DNA of 33,314 nt. Origin: an uncultured Spirochaetaceae bacterium. Its GTDB lineage: Bacteria; Spirochaetota; Spirochaetia; Sphaerochaetales; Sphaerochaetaceae. Under the pieces are notes generated by a model that made no database searches, had not been told where the DNA came from, and saw only the letters and a list, made by a program, of their open reading frames with translations. Positions 9,701-16,947 of the stretch are shown here, piece by piece. Made by a program: the position numbers and the translations under genes. The DNA lies in assembly GCA_900321635.1 (NCBI GenBank), contig ONWV01000010.1, positions 1 to 33,314 of the forward strand. Reading direction: 5' to 3'. Within the stretch, counting starts at the first letter, position 1; each line of letters starts with the position of its first letter.

Positions 9701-9912
9701 ACACGGGGTTCAACCTTTCGTCCTTCAAGATACAGTTCGTCCATTACATGCGCGACTGGAATCTATACATTGACGCAAAGGGCAGTTTGACAACACAATA
9801 CACTGGAATATATGAATGGGTTCCGTCTGTGACGGTCTATGTCAAATGGAATGCCATTCCGGAGCTCAGGACTCAGGGAGCCTGGGACGCAAAGACAAAG
9901 GAGTGGACTTGA
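6757..9912 (+). CDS. lptD: LptD/OstA-like outer-membrane beta-barrel protein
   Basis: 1051 residues with a clear Sec signal peptide (residues 1-21, cleavage after SVFA). A periplasmic OstA-like beta-taco follows at about residues 88-250 (repeated short strands such as VGDVIIMSGSVRI and LQASGDVILEDEDG). The LptD signature comes next (RVPVFYFPIFFYPGTTLSFN), and then a long barrel region rich in alternating Tyr/Ser/Phe strands. In Gram-negatives LptD inserts LPS at the cell surface; treponemes lack LPS but keep a homologue, so the cargo here is uncertain. Residues 34-66 form a helix-loop-helix resembling a SAP-type fold. Cys33 is the only cysteine, so the disulfide-linked maturation known from E. 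coli LptD cannot apply. The stop codon overlaps the phoH start (TGATG). Confidence 0.85.
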   Translation: MRKAIAAVLVILLVFVSSVFADDSLLRRSIMACTYSELVQMARSYGITVTQDEKELRNTILMYFGLEAQTAVEDNPENPEPELKVQAVTSISIDHAERMNTVGDVIIMSGSVRISFSAENTGKRILSADTVAVDLASKILQASGDVILEDEDGKNRTFRGQVVSLDWGSLDVVVFDGQSSTTRSNSSGSGIVFYVSGKEVSYDGDSAGVFFNNGTIATWKDDPYWSISANKLSLSGNDMFIDRAVFRLGRVPVFYFPIFFYPGTTLSFNPSIGMSSTKGAFLNTTYEVYGQYPRLGQVGSKSSSSSSDSGSAESAFSGISSFLDSNEGGTMIRDGIYYRALKEGEELSSLEKWARESGSYLALFSDVYQNLGLSLGFDTLNKFFDKKLNVGALGVVAYRPQTDIKNMRRFRYSFDFNLDYKLNNLNVKASMPLRSDPAVRVDFLNRNTAFSMDSLFGTDQYFPSTYSSQSTYTWALDSSYKTSLGNYNFNISSLKADIDYRLDLQKDQSGEYYYDPKVVEASLPYLSFSSDGVIMNLKGESKSSTRETGYSNDLAKSFSQELSSLSEELQAVPDLEEDDNGDGVVPYKGPDLKLESTTVSEAGSLKLGYTYNQTLDNVYKEALLQDNMYTKINGTVYADAAVPGNWFTVKETLKPQFNYSHTGISGDNPVEINEYYLSSALSASVPRLGISYNLNQRIYVHYSKSNSETITDRWGEWDSTDVTAHDVSFSKTLRPFTFGFYVQLKPLTEILKPSVSYSRNGLDISADFSMRRPSDTEDFEKGAANFNVSYKNGFMTASVANNYDFTKVPSDGSDPWSGYKLVQKATLNPVKGLSFSESATFTGQFAASNLSVSGSYEFDSSLVDFKASSSMRFTGENYDKDSLNVTLKLSQDEIRFWKKRIAFQSGLDFSFTYDFQNPYRTYFTAGLSLSFRIAEFMDLSVSVNSANKSFSRYYDSDGKFSFSKMMEDLARSFDFFGNGRKNTGFNLSSFKIQFVHYMRDWNLYIDAKGSLTTQYTGIYEWVPSVTVYVKWNAIPELRTQGAWDAKTKEWT

Positions 9913-10868
9913 TGGGAACAAGCTTCGTATTCGAAAACCCTGATGCCATGAGATGCATCTGCGGAATCAACGACTCGAATATTCCTTACCTTGAAAAGCT
10001 GCTTGGATGCAGCATTTATGTCAGAGGTGACAGGGCGGAGTGCAGCACGGAGGAAAGCATTTCTCCTCAGGATGCATCCGGACTGTTTTCCGATCTCATG
10101 GAGAGGCTTGTCAGGCTTGCAGAGGTAACCAATGAAATCGGTGAGTTCGAGATTCTGATGGAATACAAGGCCGCCCAGAACGCCAGAGAGAAGGGGGAGG
10201 AGCAGACTCTGTTCAAGCATGAGTTCATCTCTGTTTTAAGCCGCAGTGTCTATCCGAAGAGCAACCGTCAGGAAGACTACATCAAGTCTATGAAACATAA
10301 TCAGATAACATTCGGAATCGGCCCTGCCGGAACCGGAAAGACATACCTTGCCGTTGCATACAGCCTTGCCGAGCTCTTAAGCGGAAGAAAACAGAAGCTG
10401 ATTCTGACAAGGCCCGTTGTTGAAGCAGGTGAGAGCCTCGGCTTTCTGCCCGGAGATCTTTCACAGAAGCTCAACCCTTATCTCAAGCCCCTTTATGACA
10501 GCATGGAGGCTCTGATAGCCCCTGCCACAATCAGGCGTCTTGAGGACTCAGGTGCAATTGAGATTGCTCCTTTGGCTTACATGAGGGGAAGAAGCATCCA
10601 CAATGCATGCATCATCCTTGATGAGGCTCAGAACACTACTCAGGCCCAGATGAAGATGTTTCTTACTAGGATTGGTGAAAATTCCTGTGCTATAATAACC
10701 GGAGATGTCACTCAGATTGACCTTCCCAAGACATCGCCCAGCGGGCTTGTCCAGGCCAGGGAGATTCTCAGGGACATCGAAGGCATCTCCTTCGTTAATT
10801 TCACCGCACGAGATACGGTGAGATCCAGGATAGTGCAAAGGATCATAGACGCATATGAGAAGAACTAA
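9912..10868 (+). CDS. phoH: PhoH-like P-loop ATPase
   Basis: 318 residues from the ATG at 9912, chosen over upstream in-frame codons because AAAGGAG sits 8-9 nt before it and because the preceding frame lies inside the lptD-like gene. Walker A GPAGTGKT is at residues 137-144 and Walker B ILDEAQN near 236; TRPVVEAGESLGFLPGD and ITGDVTQIDLP are standard PhoH-family blocks. The protein is a cytosolic RNA-helicase-like ATPase of uncertain role, linked to RNA/ribosome metabolism. The order phoH-pgpH-ybeY is widely conserved, also in Firmicutes. It overlaps pgpH by 14 nt. Confidence 0.95.
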   Translation: MGTSFVFENPDAMRCICGINDSNIPYLEKLLGCSIYVRGDRAECSTEESISPQDASGLFSDLMERLVRLAEVTNEIGEFEILMEYKAAQNAREKGEEQTLFKHEFISVLSRSVYPKSNRQEDYIKSMKHNQITFGIGPAGTGKTYLAVAYSLAELLSGRKQKLILTRPVVEAGESLGFLPGDLSQKLNPYLKPLYDSMEALIAPATIRRLEDSGAIEIAPLAYMRGRSIHNACIILDEAQNTTQAQMKMFLTRIGENSCAIITGDVTQIDLPKTSPSGLVQAREILRDIEGISFVNFTARDTVRSRIVQRIIDAYEKN

Positions 10869-13032
10869 AACGGATAAGAACAGCAACCGAAAACTGACGT
10901 TCTTCATCTGTTTCTTTATAATGCTTGCAGGCTCTGTGTTGCTTCCCATGTTTCTGAAGATGCATACACAGGTTCAGTATAAGTCCATCTACTCAGGATA
11001 TGAGGTAGGCGAGATTGCCGAAAAGAGCCTGTATGCCAAGACATCAATCGACCTGATTGACCATGATGCCACAGAAGAGGCCAAACAGCAGGCAAGGCTT
11101 TCAATTGCTCCTGTTTTCTCATATTCCAGCACCGTGTCCTATTCTGTCATTTCAAAGGCCGACAGTCTCAGAACCGCCGTCATTGAGGGAAACAAAGAGG
11201 TTCTTGAAAAGGTTCTTAATCCCAGCCTGGCACAAAGGGTCTCCGAGATGAAGGATCTGACGCTGCTTTCAATTGCCTATGATCTGGTAAACCACATTCT
11301 TTCAATCGGTTACTACGACGAAGATGAGATTGTCATGGCAAAGGAAGAGGGCTATGACACTATCACTCTGAGCAACCTTTACGGAAGCGCCTTGAAAAAC
11401 CATGAACATAGTGTTTCTCTTTCAGCCAGCGTGATTCTTACTTCGAATAACGTAAGGCAGTTCATACAGTCGATTCTTTCCGATGCTCTTTCGGGGTATT
11501 CGGCTGTAGACGGACTTCTTCTTGAAGAAATGGTTCTTGAGGTCATTGAGCCGAACGTCAACTATGATGAGACGCTTACGGAGCAACGTCGTGATGCTGC
11601 AGAGAAGGCGGTTGACCCTGTAGTCATCTCCATTACCAAAGGACAGCTTCTGATAGAGGCGGACCGCGTTGTCAGAAACGAACAGGTTGAGCTTTTGCAG
11701 ATGCTGATTACTCAGAGCAACAATTTTTCGTTCCTTGAGTTCCTCGGCAACCTTGTCTTTGACTCAATTGTTATTGCCGTGGGGCTTTTCGTCTTCGGTT
11801 TCTTCCTGGGAGACAAGAACCTCCATTTTGTTGAATTCCATATCCTTTTGGTGTTCAGCTTCATGGTTTCGCTTGTCGCCACTTATTTCTTCACGCTTAT
11901 TTCATCAAGACTCAATCTTGAATTCCAGGATTCGTTCCTTCCTGTGTTCTTCCTGCCGCTGTTCATGTCGGAGGTCACAGGCTATAAGAGAATAGGTTTC
12001 GTATCCGCGACAATGCTTTCAGCCGTGATGGCCACGCTGCCCACCGCATCGATTATGACATTCTTCTACTGTCTGGTCTGCGGATCCTCAAGCGTATTTC
12101 TCATCAGATTCTTCAACCGAAGAATCGATGCCATCTACCAGTGGTTCTTCTCGTCCGTCTCTTGTTCGGGTATTACCATTTTGTTCATGGTGATAAACCA
12201 GTCTTCTTTCACGATGATTTTCACCGTCATTTTGGGAACGCTTATCAATGTCACCATCGCACAGATTCTGATTTCCTCATTCCTGCCTGTTGCAGAAAAG
12301 GTCTTCAATCTTCCGACAGTCTTCAGACTCTATGAGCTTGCCTACGGACAGAGCCCGATTCTCACAAGGCTTTCCCAGGCAGCTCCCGGAACCTACAGCC
12401 ACTGTATGGCTGTTGCAGACCTGTCCGAGGTCGGTGCCCGCGCAATAGGAGCAAATCCGCTTCTTGCACGTGTCGGCGCCCTCTATCACGATATCGGAAA
12501 GATCGAGCACCCTGAATACTTTGTTGAGAACCAAAGCGGTGTGAACAAGCACGATGATATAAGCCCGAGCCTTTCGGTTGCAGTCATCAAGAGCCATGTC
12601 AAAGTCGGTGCAGACAAGGGCCGTGAGGTCGGACTTCCTGCAGAGATTATCAAGATAATCGCCAACCACCATGGAAACGATATTATCGCTTACTTCTACA
12701 ATGAAGCTTTGAAGTATCAGGCCGCATCCAATGACGACAGGGGAGAGACGGTAAAGGCATCGGACTATTCCTACAATGCAGAGATTCCTGACTTCAAGGA
12801 GTGCGGAATCGTCATGCTGGCAGACAGCATCGAGGCTGCAAGCCGTACCGTCACGCCTAACGCATCCAAGTACGCCAAGCTGATCAATTCCATCTTCCTG
12901 GGAAAGATCGAGCGCGGACAGCTTGATAACAGCAACCTGACTATGAACGACATCAAGACTCTTGCCGATACATTCGTCAAGACACTTGCTGCCAGAAACC
13001 ACTCCAGAATCGAGTATCCTGACGAGGACTGA
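10855..13032 (+). CDS. pgpH: 7TM-HD cyclic-di-AMP phosphodiesterase PgpH
   Basis: 725 residues with the full PgpH/YqfF layout: an N-terminal membrane helix (about residues 13-35), a large extracytoplasmic 7TMR-HDED domain (about 36-285), a multi-helix membrane region (about 290-490) and a cytosolic HD domain (about 500-700). The metal-binding residues are visible: His near 515 in TYSHCMAVADL, HD near 545-546 in YHDIGKIEHPEYF, His-His in IANHHGND, and the later Asp in MLADSIEAASR. The family hydrolyses c-di-AMP to pApA, a nucleotide that controls K+ uptake and osmotic or wall stress. It starts inside phoH and ends 2 nt before ybeY, so the three are translated together. Confidence 0.93.
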   Translation: MRRTKTDKNSNRKLTFFICFFIMLAGSVLLPMFLKMHTQVQYKSIYSGYEVGEIAEKSLYAKTSIDLIDHDATEEAKQQARLSIAPVFSYSSTVSYSVISKADSLRTAVIEGNKEVLEKVLNPSLAQRVSEMKDLTLLSIAYDLVNHILSIGYYDEDEIVMAKEEGYDTITLSNLYGSALKNHEHSVSLSASVILTSNNVRQFIQSILSDALSGYSAVDGLLLEEMVLEVIEPNVNYDETLTEQRRDAAEKAVDPVVISITKGQLLIEADRVVRNEQVELLQMLITQSNNFSFLEFLGNLVFDSIVIAVGLFVFGFFLGDKNLHFVEFHILLVFSFMVSLVATYFFTLISSRLNLEFQDSFLPVFFLPLFMSEVTGYKRIGFVSATMLSAVMATLPTASIMTFFYCLVCGSSSVFLIRFFNRRIDAIYQWFFSSVSCSGITILFMVINQSSFTMIFTVILGTLINVTIAQILISSFLPVAEKVFNLPTVFRLYELAYGQSPILTRLSQAAPGTYSHCMAVADLSEVGARAIGANPLLARVGALYHDIGKIEHPEYFVENQSGVNKHDDISPSLSVAVIKSHVKVGADKGREVGLPAEIIKIIANHHGNDIIAYFYNEALKYQAASNDDRGETVKASDYSYNAEIPDFKECGIVMLADSIEAASRTVTPNASKYAKLINSIFLGKIERGQLDNSNLTMNDIKTLADTFVKTLAARNHSRIEYPDED

Positions 13033-13034
13033 CC

Positions 13035-13520
13035 GTGAACACAATCGACATCTCTTATGAAAACGCACAGTACAAGGCTTTTGCACCTAAAAAGGCTGTT
13101 TTGGACTATCTGAACAAGGTCGTAGAGGCCGTGGGACTCAAGAACGTCGATTTTTCCGTCTCATTTGTCTCTGAACCGTCCATGCACGAGATGAACCGTG
13201 ATTTCCGAAACATCGACGACAGCACGGATATTCTGAGCTTTGCCGCAGAGGACGAGGATTCTGACGGAAGTGTTTTCATCACAGCAGGAAGAAGAAAAAG
13301 GGTCCTTGGGGATATGGTAATCTGTCCTGAAGTATTAAAGCGCAACGCAAAGACCTTCAATGTAACGGAAAACGAAGAGCTGAGAAGGCTTCTGATTCAC
13401 GGAGTTTTACATCTTTCAGGGGATAATCACACTACAAACGACATGTCAGAGCCCATGCTCATAAGACAGGAAAAGATTCTGTCAGATCTTGCTCTGAGCG
13501 GCCAGACCCTGCTCAATTGA
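13035..13520 (+). CDS. ybeY: Endoribonuclease / rRNA maturation factor YbeY
   Basis: 161 residues from a GTG start placed 2 nt after the pgpH stop. The family's zinc site H-x3-H-x5-H is present as HGVLHLSGDNH (H122, H126, H132). It matches the usual HGxLHLxGYDH except that Tyr-Asp is replaced by Asp-Asn. YbeY acts in 16S rRNA 3' maturation and 70S quality control. Its last 39 nt overlap, in convergent orientation, the end of the PBP-like gene on the other strand. Confidence 0.93.
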   Translation: MNTIDISYENAQYKAFAPKKAVLDYLNKVVEAVGLKNVDFSVSFVSEPSMHEMNRDFRNIDDSTDILSFAAEDEDSDGSVFITAGRRKRVLGDMVICPEVLKRNAKTFNVTENEELRRLLIHGVLHLSGDNHTTNDMSEPMLIRQEKILSDLALSGQTLLN

Positions 13521-14561
13521 TTTTATCGCGGCATCCATTACATAGGAATTCTGGTGGTATTTGGGATTGACCGATCCTATGAATATCATGTATTTGGGCT
13601 CGTTTTGCGGAACTGATGCAACGATTGCAGTTCTCCCGTCAGCGGTATCTACGCGTTCTTTTATTGCATCAAGGTCTGTCGTGAGGCTTCTGTCCATCAC
13701 ATAGTTTTCAGCAGGAACATCGCTGTCATGAAGTGTGACCTTCAAGACCGGTCTGATACTCAGAACTCTCAGATCTGAGCGGGAAACCGAGCTTACAAGG
13801 GCTCTGTTTACTTTCTGCTGCTCAGGTATGGTCAAGCTGTCGTTAAGATCGTAGAACGGGTATGTGGTGGCCGCCAGTACTTCGCCTGTGATGATGTCTG
13901 TGATAAGGCCCACGCAGTATTCGGGGCTCTGAATTTCATAGACCTGCTGTAGGGCAAGATCCATAAGGTACTGGATGTCCAGATCTATTGTCAGATAGAC
14001 ATCCTTTCCATATGTTGTGGACTCTCCGAACTCAGGAATAGGGGAAAGAACATGGCCAAAGGCGGCCTCGGTGTCCTGAATAAGCTGTGCGGCATGGAAT
14101 GCGGCAGGGTAGGTTCTTGAGTATATCTTACTCACATAAACTTCGTCTTGGGGAATGGATGCCTTTTCAAGCTCGGCCTTAAGGGCAGAGGCCTCATCGG
14201 AAGGAATGTCCTTTGCAACAAGAACAGTTTCCTCCTGGCTATTTTTGATGAGAGAAAGGATATCTCCTGGGGTCTTTCCCGTGTGAAGTGAGATAATCTG
14301 TGATGCCGTATCGGCATTCTGAAGGTCGGTTTTCACATAGACATTGTTCTTGGGAACATCCAGGGCAAGGGCACGTCCGTTTCTGTCGTAGATTGTTCCG
14401 CTTACCACCTGACTTGCCACATAAGGGTTCACATATTTACCTGCACGGACTCTGTCTGAGACCATAAGCTCTGCAAGAACTGCCACGCAGAGAGCTATCA
14501 CAAGCAATGTGATTACAAGAAGCAAGGTTGAAATGTTCCCTTTACTCGTTGAAGAACCCAT
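13482..14561 (-). CDS. Degenerate FtsI/class B PBP-like protein without an active transpeptidase site
   Basis: 359 residues against about 550-650 for FtsI. A short cytosolic N-terminus and one membrane helix (about 11-33) come first. The PBP dimer/pedestal domain follows, with SGTIYDRNGRALALD at 54-68 and YSRTYPAAFHAAQLI at 147-161. The start of the transpeptidase domain is recognisable: VYLTIDLDIQYLMDLALQ (188-205), TGEVLAATTYPFYDLND (225-241) and NRA at 252-254. The SxxK serine-lysine pair is gone: the segment aligns as S262-D-L-R265 (Lys to Arg) or, ungapped, D263/V266. The domain core with SxN and KTG is missing, then a C-terminal tail resembling the post-KTG strands resumes at about 311-350 (TAIVASVPQNEPKYMIFIG). 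The frame is open with no frameshift. It is convergent with ybeY and divergent from the LytM gene. The likely role is a scaffold or a vestigial septal PBP. Confidence 0.8.
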   Translation of the reverse strand: MGSSTSKGNISTLLLVITLLVIALCVAVLAELMVSDRVRAGKYVNPYVASQVVSGTIYDRNGRALALDVPKNNVYVKTDLQNADTASQIISLHTGKTPGDILSLIKNSQEETVLVAKDIPSDEASALKAELEKASIPQDEVYVSKIYSRTYPAAFHAAQLIQDTEAAFGHVLSPIPEFGESTTYGKDVYLTIDLDIQYLMDLALQQVYEIQSPEYCVGLITDIITGEVLAATTYPFYDLNDSLTIPEQQKVNRALVSSVSRSDLRVLSIRPVLKVTLHDSDVPAENYVMDRSLTTDLDAIKERVDTADGRTAIVASVPQNEPKYMIFIGSVNPKYHQNSYVMDAAIKSIEQGLAAQSKI

Positions 14562-14578
14562 GTTTTTGATATTATAAT
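14549..14578 (+). promoter_or_regulatory. Promoter of the LysM/LytM gene, overlapping the opposite promoter
   Basis: TTGAAG (14549-14554), an 18-nt spacer and a perfect TATAAT (14573-14578) read toward the LysM/LytM gene whose TTG start is at 14608. The -35 lies inside the first codons of the divergent PBP-like gene. Confidence 0.6.
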
Positions 14579-14597
14579 TACGCCGTAAGTTTCACAA
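14571..14597 (-). promoter_or_regulatory. Promoter of the PBP-like gene, sharing its -10 with the opposite promoter
   Basis: On the complement, TATAAT lies at 14576-14571 and TTGTGA at 14597-14592, a short 15-nt spacer. The -10 ends 9 nt before the ATG (14561-14559) and there is no Shine-Dalgarno sequence, so the transcript is probably leaderless or nearly so. The palindromic ATTATAAT serves both strands, so the two genes would compete for polymerase or be regulated together. Confidence 0.55.
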
Positions 14598-14607
14598 GGG
14601 GTGTTTT

Positions 14608-15831
14608 TTGGCGCGTTCAAGAAATTACGATGACTTAAGCGATAACAATGTCTCAAGCTCAAGAGGATCTTCTTCCAAGATTCTTCTGGCTGTTATTCTG
14701 CTTTCGATTCTTATCTGCGCCATCGCCGTTCTGGTCTGGGTAAAGATTCTTGAGTCCCAGAATGTGAAAACCTCAAAGACTGCTTCGACTCCTGTGACAG
14801 AGACAAAGACTGTGGTTGCCGAGCCTCTGAAGGAGCCTGTCGTGGAGACGACACTGGCAGAAAGCACTCCTGCAGTGGAAGAGCCTGAGGAAAAAATAGA
14901 CCTTTCCATTGATTCGGGTCTGAATGCCCTTAGCTCAAGTTCCAATGCCCCTGAGGTTGATTATCTTAATTCCTCGGTTTTCGCAACCCAGACCGATGAT
15001 GCTTATTCAGATGTTGTGGAGCAGGGCATAGAGATGAAAAAGCCTCTGATTGCTCAGAATCTTTCCATCTCACAGCAGTCTTCGTTCTCAAAGGACATTG
15101 TCAAATATCAGGAATATAAGATTAAAGAGGGCGACTCCCTTATTTCAATCGCCGATTCCTTCGGCCTGAGTGTCCAGACCATTGTCTCCGTGAACCAGAT
15201 CAAGAGCACAATGGATATCTGGATTGGAAGCGTTCTTCTGATTCCTGACCGTGACGGAACTCTGTATACAGTCAAGGAAGGGGACACTCTTCTTTCCATT
15301 ACACAGAAATATGAGCTTGGAATCAGCGCCAAGGCCCTTGGCGATGTGAACGGCCTTACCGATGACTCTCTTGAAGCAGGTCAGAAGCTGTTTATCCCGA
15401 ATGAGACTCTTGAGTCCTCTGATGATGCAGTTGTGGAAAACGATGTCTCATTCATCCGTCCTGCGCAGGGAAACACCATCGGAATGTACAACCGCAAGGT
15501 TGCAAATCCGATCAGCAACGATTCTCTTCAGCTTGACGGAATCCTGATTCAGGCTCCGGCAGGAACCCCTGTTGTGGCAGCTGAAAGCGGAACTGTTGTG
15601 GACAAGGGCTTTAATGACAACGGCTCCGGCTTTCTGAAGATCATGCATGCAAGCGGCTACACAACGTTCTATAACTATCTTGGCTTTATTCTTGTTGAGA
15701 CGGCCGACACTGTTGAGAAGGGCCAGCCGATAGCAACTCTTGCAGACGGAACTTCAAACTACAATCCGCCTGTTCTGTTCTTCAGAATCGAGCAGGGCGG
15801 TGTTGCCTTTGATCCTGAGCAGTTCTTCTGA
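14608..15831 (+). CDS. Membrane-anchored LysM protein with a degenerate LytM (M23) domain
   Basis: 407 residues from a TTG start with AAGGGG 6 nt upstream. One N-terminal membrane helix (about 24-46) precedes a low-complexity Thr/Glu/Pro linker (55-100) and two LysM repeats (about 170-213 and 220-264). A C-terminal LytM/peptidase_M23-like fold covers about 282-407. The fold is clear from APAGTPVVAAESGTVVDKG, IMHASGYTTFYNYL and VEKGQPIATLADG, but the zinc and catalytic residues are not there. The HxxxD position reads L309-D-G-I-L313, the YxH position reads Y355-N-Y357, and the HLH position reads V389-L-F391. This is a non-enzymatic LytM of the kind seen in the amidase activators EnvC and NlpD, or a vestigial hydrolase. 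It is divergent from the PBP-like gene. Confidence 0.85.
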   Translation: MARSRNYDDLSDNNVSSSRGSSSKILLAVILLSILICAIAVLVWVKILESQNVKTSKTASTPVTETKTVVAEPLKEPVVETTLAESTPAVEEPEEKIDLSIDSGLNALSSSSNAPEVDYLNSSVFATQTDDAYSDVVEQGIEMKKPLIAQNLSISQQSSFSKDIVKYQEYKIKEGDSLISIADSFGLSVQTIVSVNQIKSTMDIWIGSVLLIPDRDGTLYTVKEGDTLLSITQKYELGISAKALGDVNGLTDDSLEAGQKLFIPNETLESSDDAVVENDVSFIRPAQGNTIGMYNRKVANPISNDSLQLDGILIQAPAGTPVVAAESGTVVDKGFNDNGSGFLKIMHASGYTTFYNYLGFILVETADTVEKGQPIATLADGTSNYNPPVLFFRIEQGGVAFDPEQFF

Positions 15832-15832
15832 T

Positions 15833-15863
15833 AAAAAAACCGACAGCCTTTCGACTGTCGGTT
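15833..15863. terminator. Bidirectional rho-independent terminator
   Basis: AACCGACAG (15838-15846) pairs perfectly with CTGTCGGTT (15855-15863) around an 8-nt loop. The seven A residues at 15833-15839 give a U-tract for transcripts coming from the minus-strand lipoprotein gene; the U-tract for the plus-strand LytM gene is weaker. It lies between the two convergent genes. Confidence 0.9.
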
Positions 15864-15884
15864 AATTCGTTTACAGTAATAATG

Positions 15885-16937
15885 TTACTTGATTGCAACA
15901 GGCACGTTGTCGGGATTTCCCATGTCAATGGAGTACAGCATGCTGTTGACTGTTCCGACTATGTAGGTCTGACCTTCTCTGAGCTTGAAGTTGGTGATGT
16001 CAGCTGTACAGATGTTTGAAGCATATCTGTTTTTGACTGACTCGACTTTCGGTTCATCACCGAGTGTGATCTCATCAAAGTAGGTTGAGCACTTTACAAC
16101 AAGTTTTCCGTATCCTGCATCATAGAAAGTGGAGTTCTGGGTCTTTGAGAACTTCAGGTTGAAATTCAGCTTCACATACTCCTTGGGACCGTCATCTGCC
16201 AGTTTGTAGACATATGAAAGGTTCTTTGAAGTGTCCTTGTACAGGAGATAGAAATCGGATCCGATGCTCTGGAAACCGCAGTAGTAGGTGGAATCTCCCT
16301 TGATGTTCTTTACGGGAGCACTCTCACCGTATTTAAGAACGTAGAATCTGTTGGCGGTTCCGCCCAATTCTGTTTCATTGACGGAGAAGAATGCATACTC
16401 ATCGCCTGTTTCAGAATCTGAACTGAATGCGGAAAGGATTTCGTTCTTCACACTTGTATTGGTGTTGAACTCATGCAACTCTCCGGCCTGCATGTAATAG
16501 ATTCTGCTGTCATTCCAGCAGAAGCCGTTTGAAAGCATTCCCTTGATTCCGTTTTCTGCTGCCAGATCTGAGTAGTTCTTACCTGCATCGATTGAATACT
16601 TGATGACGGTCTCACCGAGTTTGTCCTTTTCCTTGCTTTCAACAAGAACGTAGAGCTGGTTTTCATCTTCCATGAAAGCGCTTACGACCCTCTGGTTTTC
16701 ATCACTTGCAAGGAGCTTTGTTGTAGCTACGCCCACTTCAAGAGAGTAGACTCCGTCGTCTGACAGATAGTAGTACTTGGAGTTGTAATATCCTAGATAA
16801 TCTCTGAGAACAACATCGGAGCTGGGTGTGGACTGTGCCACCTCTGAGTAGATTCCCAATGTCGCATCGATGTTACAGGCGACCATTAAGGCTGAGAAGA
16901 GGACTACTGCCAATGTTATGATGATTGCTTTTTTCAT
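15885..16937 (-). CDS. Predicted lipoprotein of unknown function
   Basis: 350 residues starting with a lipoprotein signal: MKK, a hydrophobic stretch, then LMVAC with the acylated Cys at position 21. This fits the relaxed spirochaetal lipobox. The mature part has short repeated strand-turn elements (YYYLSDDGVYSLEVG, SRIYYMQAGELHEFN, SDFYLLYKDTSKNLSYVYKL) like blades of a beta-propeller, but no known family is recognised. The protein would be anchored in the periplasm or on the outer surface. A strong GAGGAGG precedes the ATG and overlaps the end of the upstream beta-barrel gene (10-nt gap), so the two are co-transcribed and probably act at the same envelope site. Confidence 0.75.
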   Translation of the reverse strand: MKKAIIITLAVVLFSALMVACNIDATLGIYSEVAQSTPSSDVVLRDYLGYYNSKYYYLSDDGVYSLEVGVATTKLLASDENQRVVSAFMEDENQLYVLVESKEKDKLGETVIKYSIDAGKNYSDLAAENGIKGMLSNGFCWNDSRIYYMQAGELHEFNTNTSVKNEILSAFSSDSETGDEYAFFSVNETELGGTANRFYVLKYGESAPVKNIKGDSTYYCGFQSIGSDFYLLYKDTSKNLSYVYKLADDGPKEYVKLNFNLKFSKTQNSTFYDAGYGKLVVKCSTYFDEITLGDEPKVESVKNRYASNICTADITNFKLREGQTYIVGTVNSMLYSIDMGNPDNVPVAIK

Positions 16938-16947
16938 GTCTTCCTCC

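Noticed and set aside
13482..14561. Explaining the short PBP-like gene as a frameshift or sequencing error
   Set aside because: No other frame on either strand carries SxN or KTG regions nearby, and the C-terminal tail continues in frame. The missing part is absent from the DNA.
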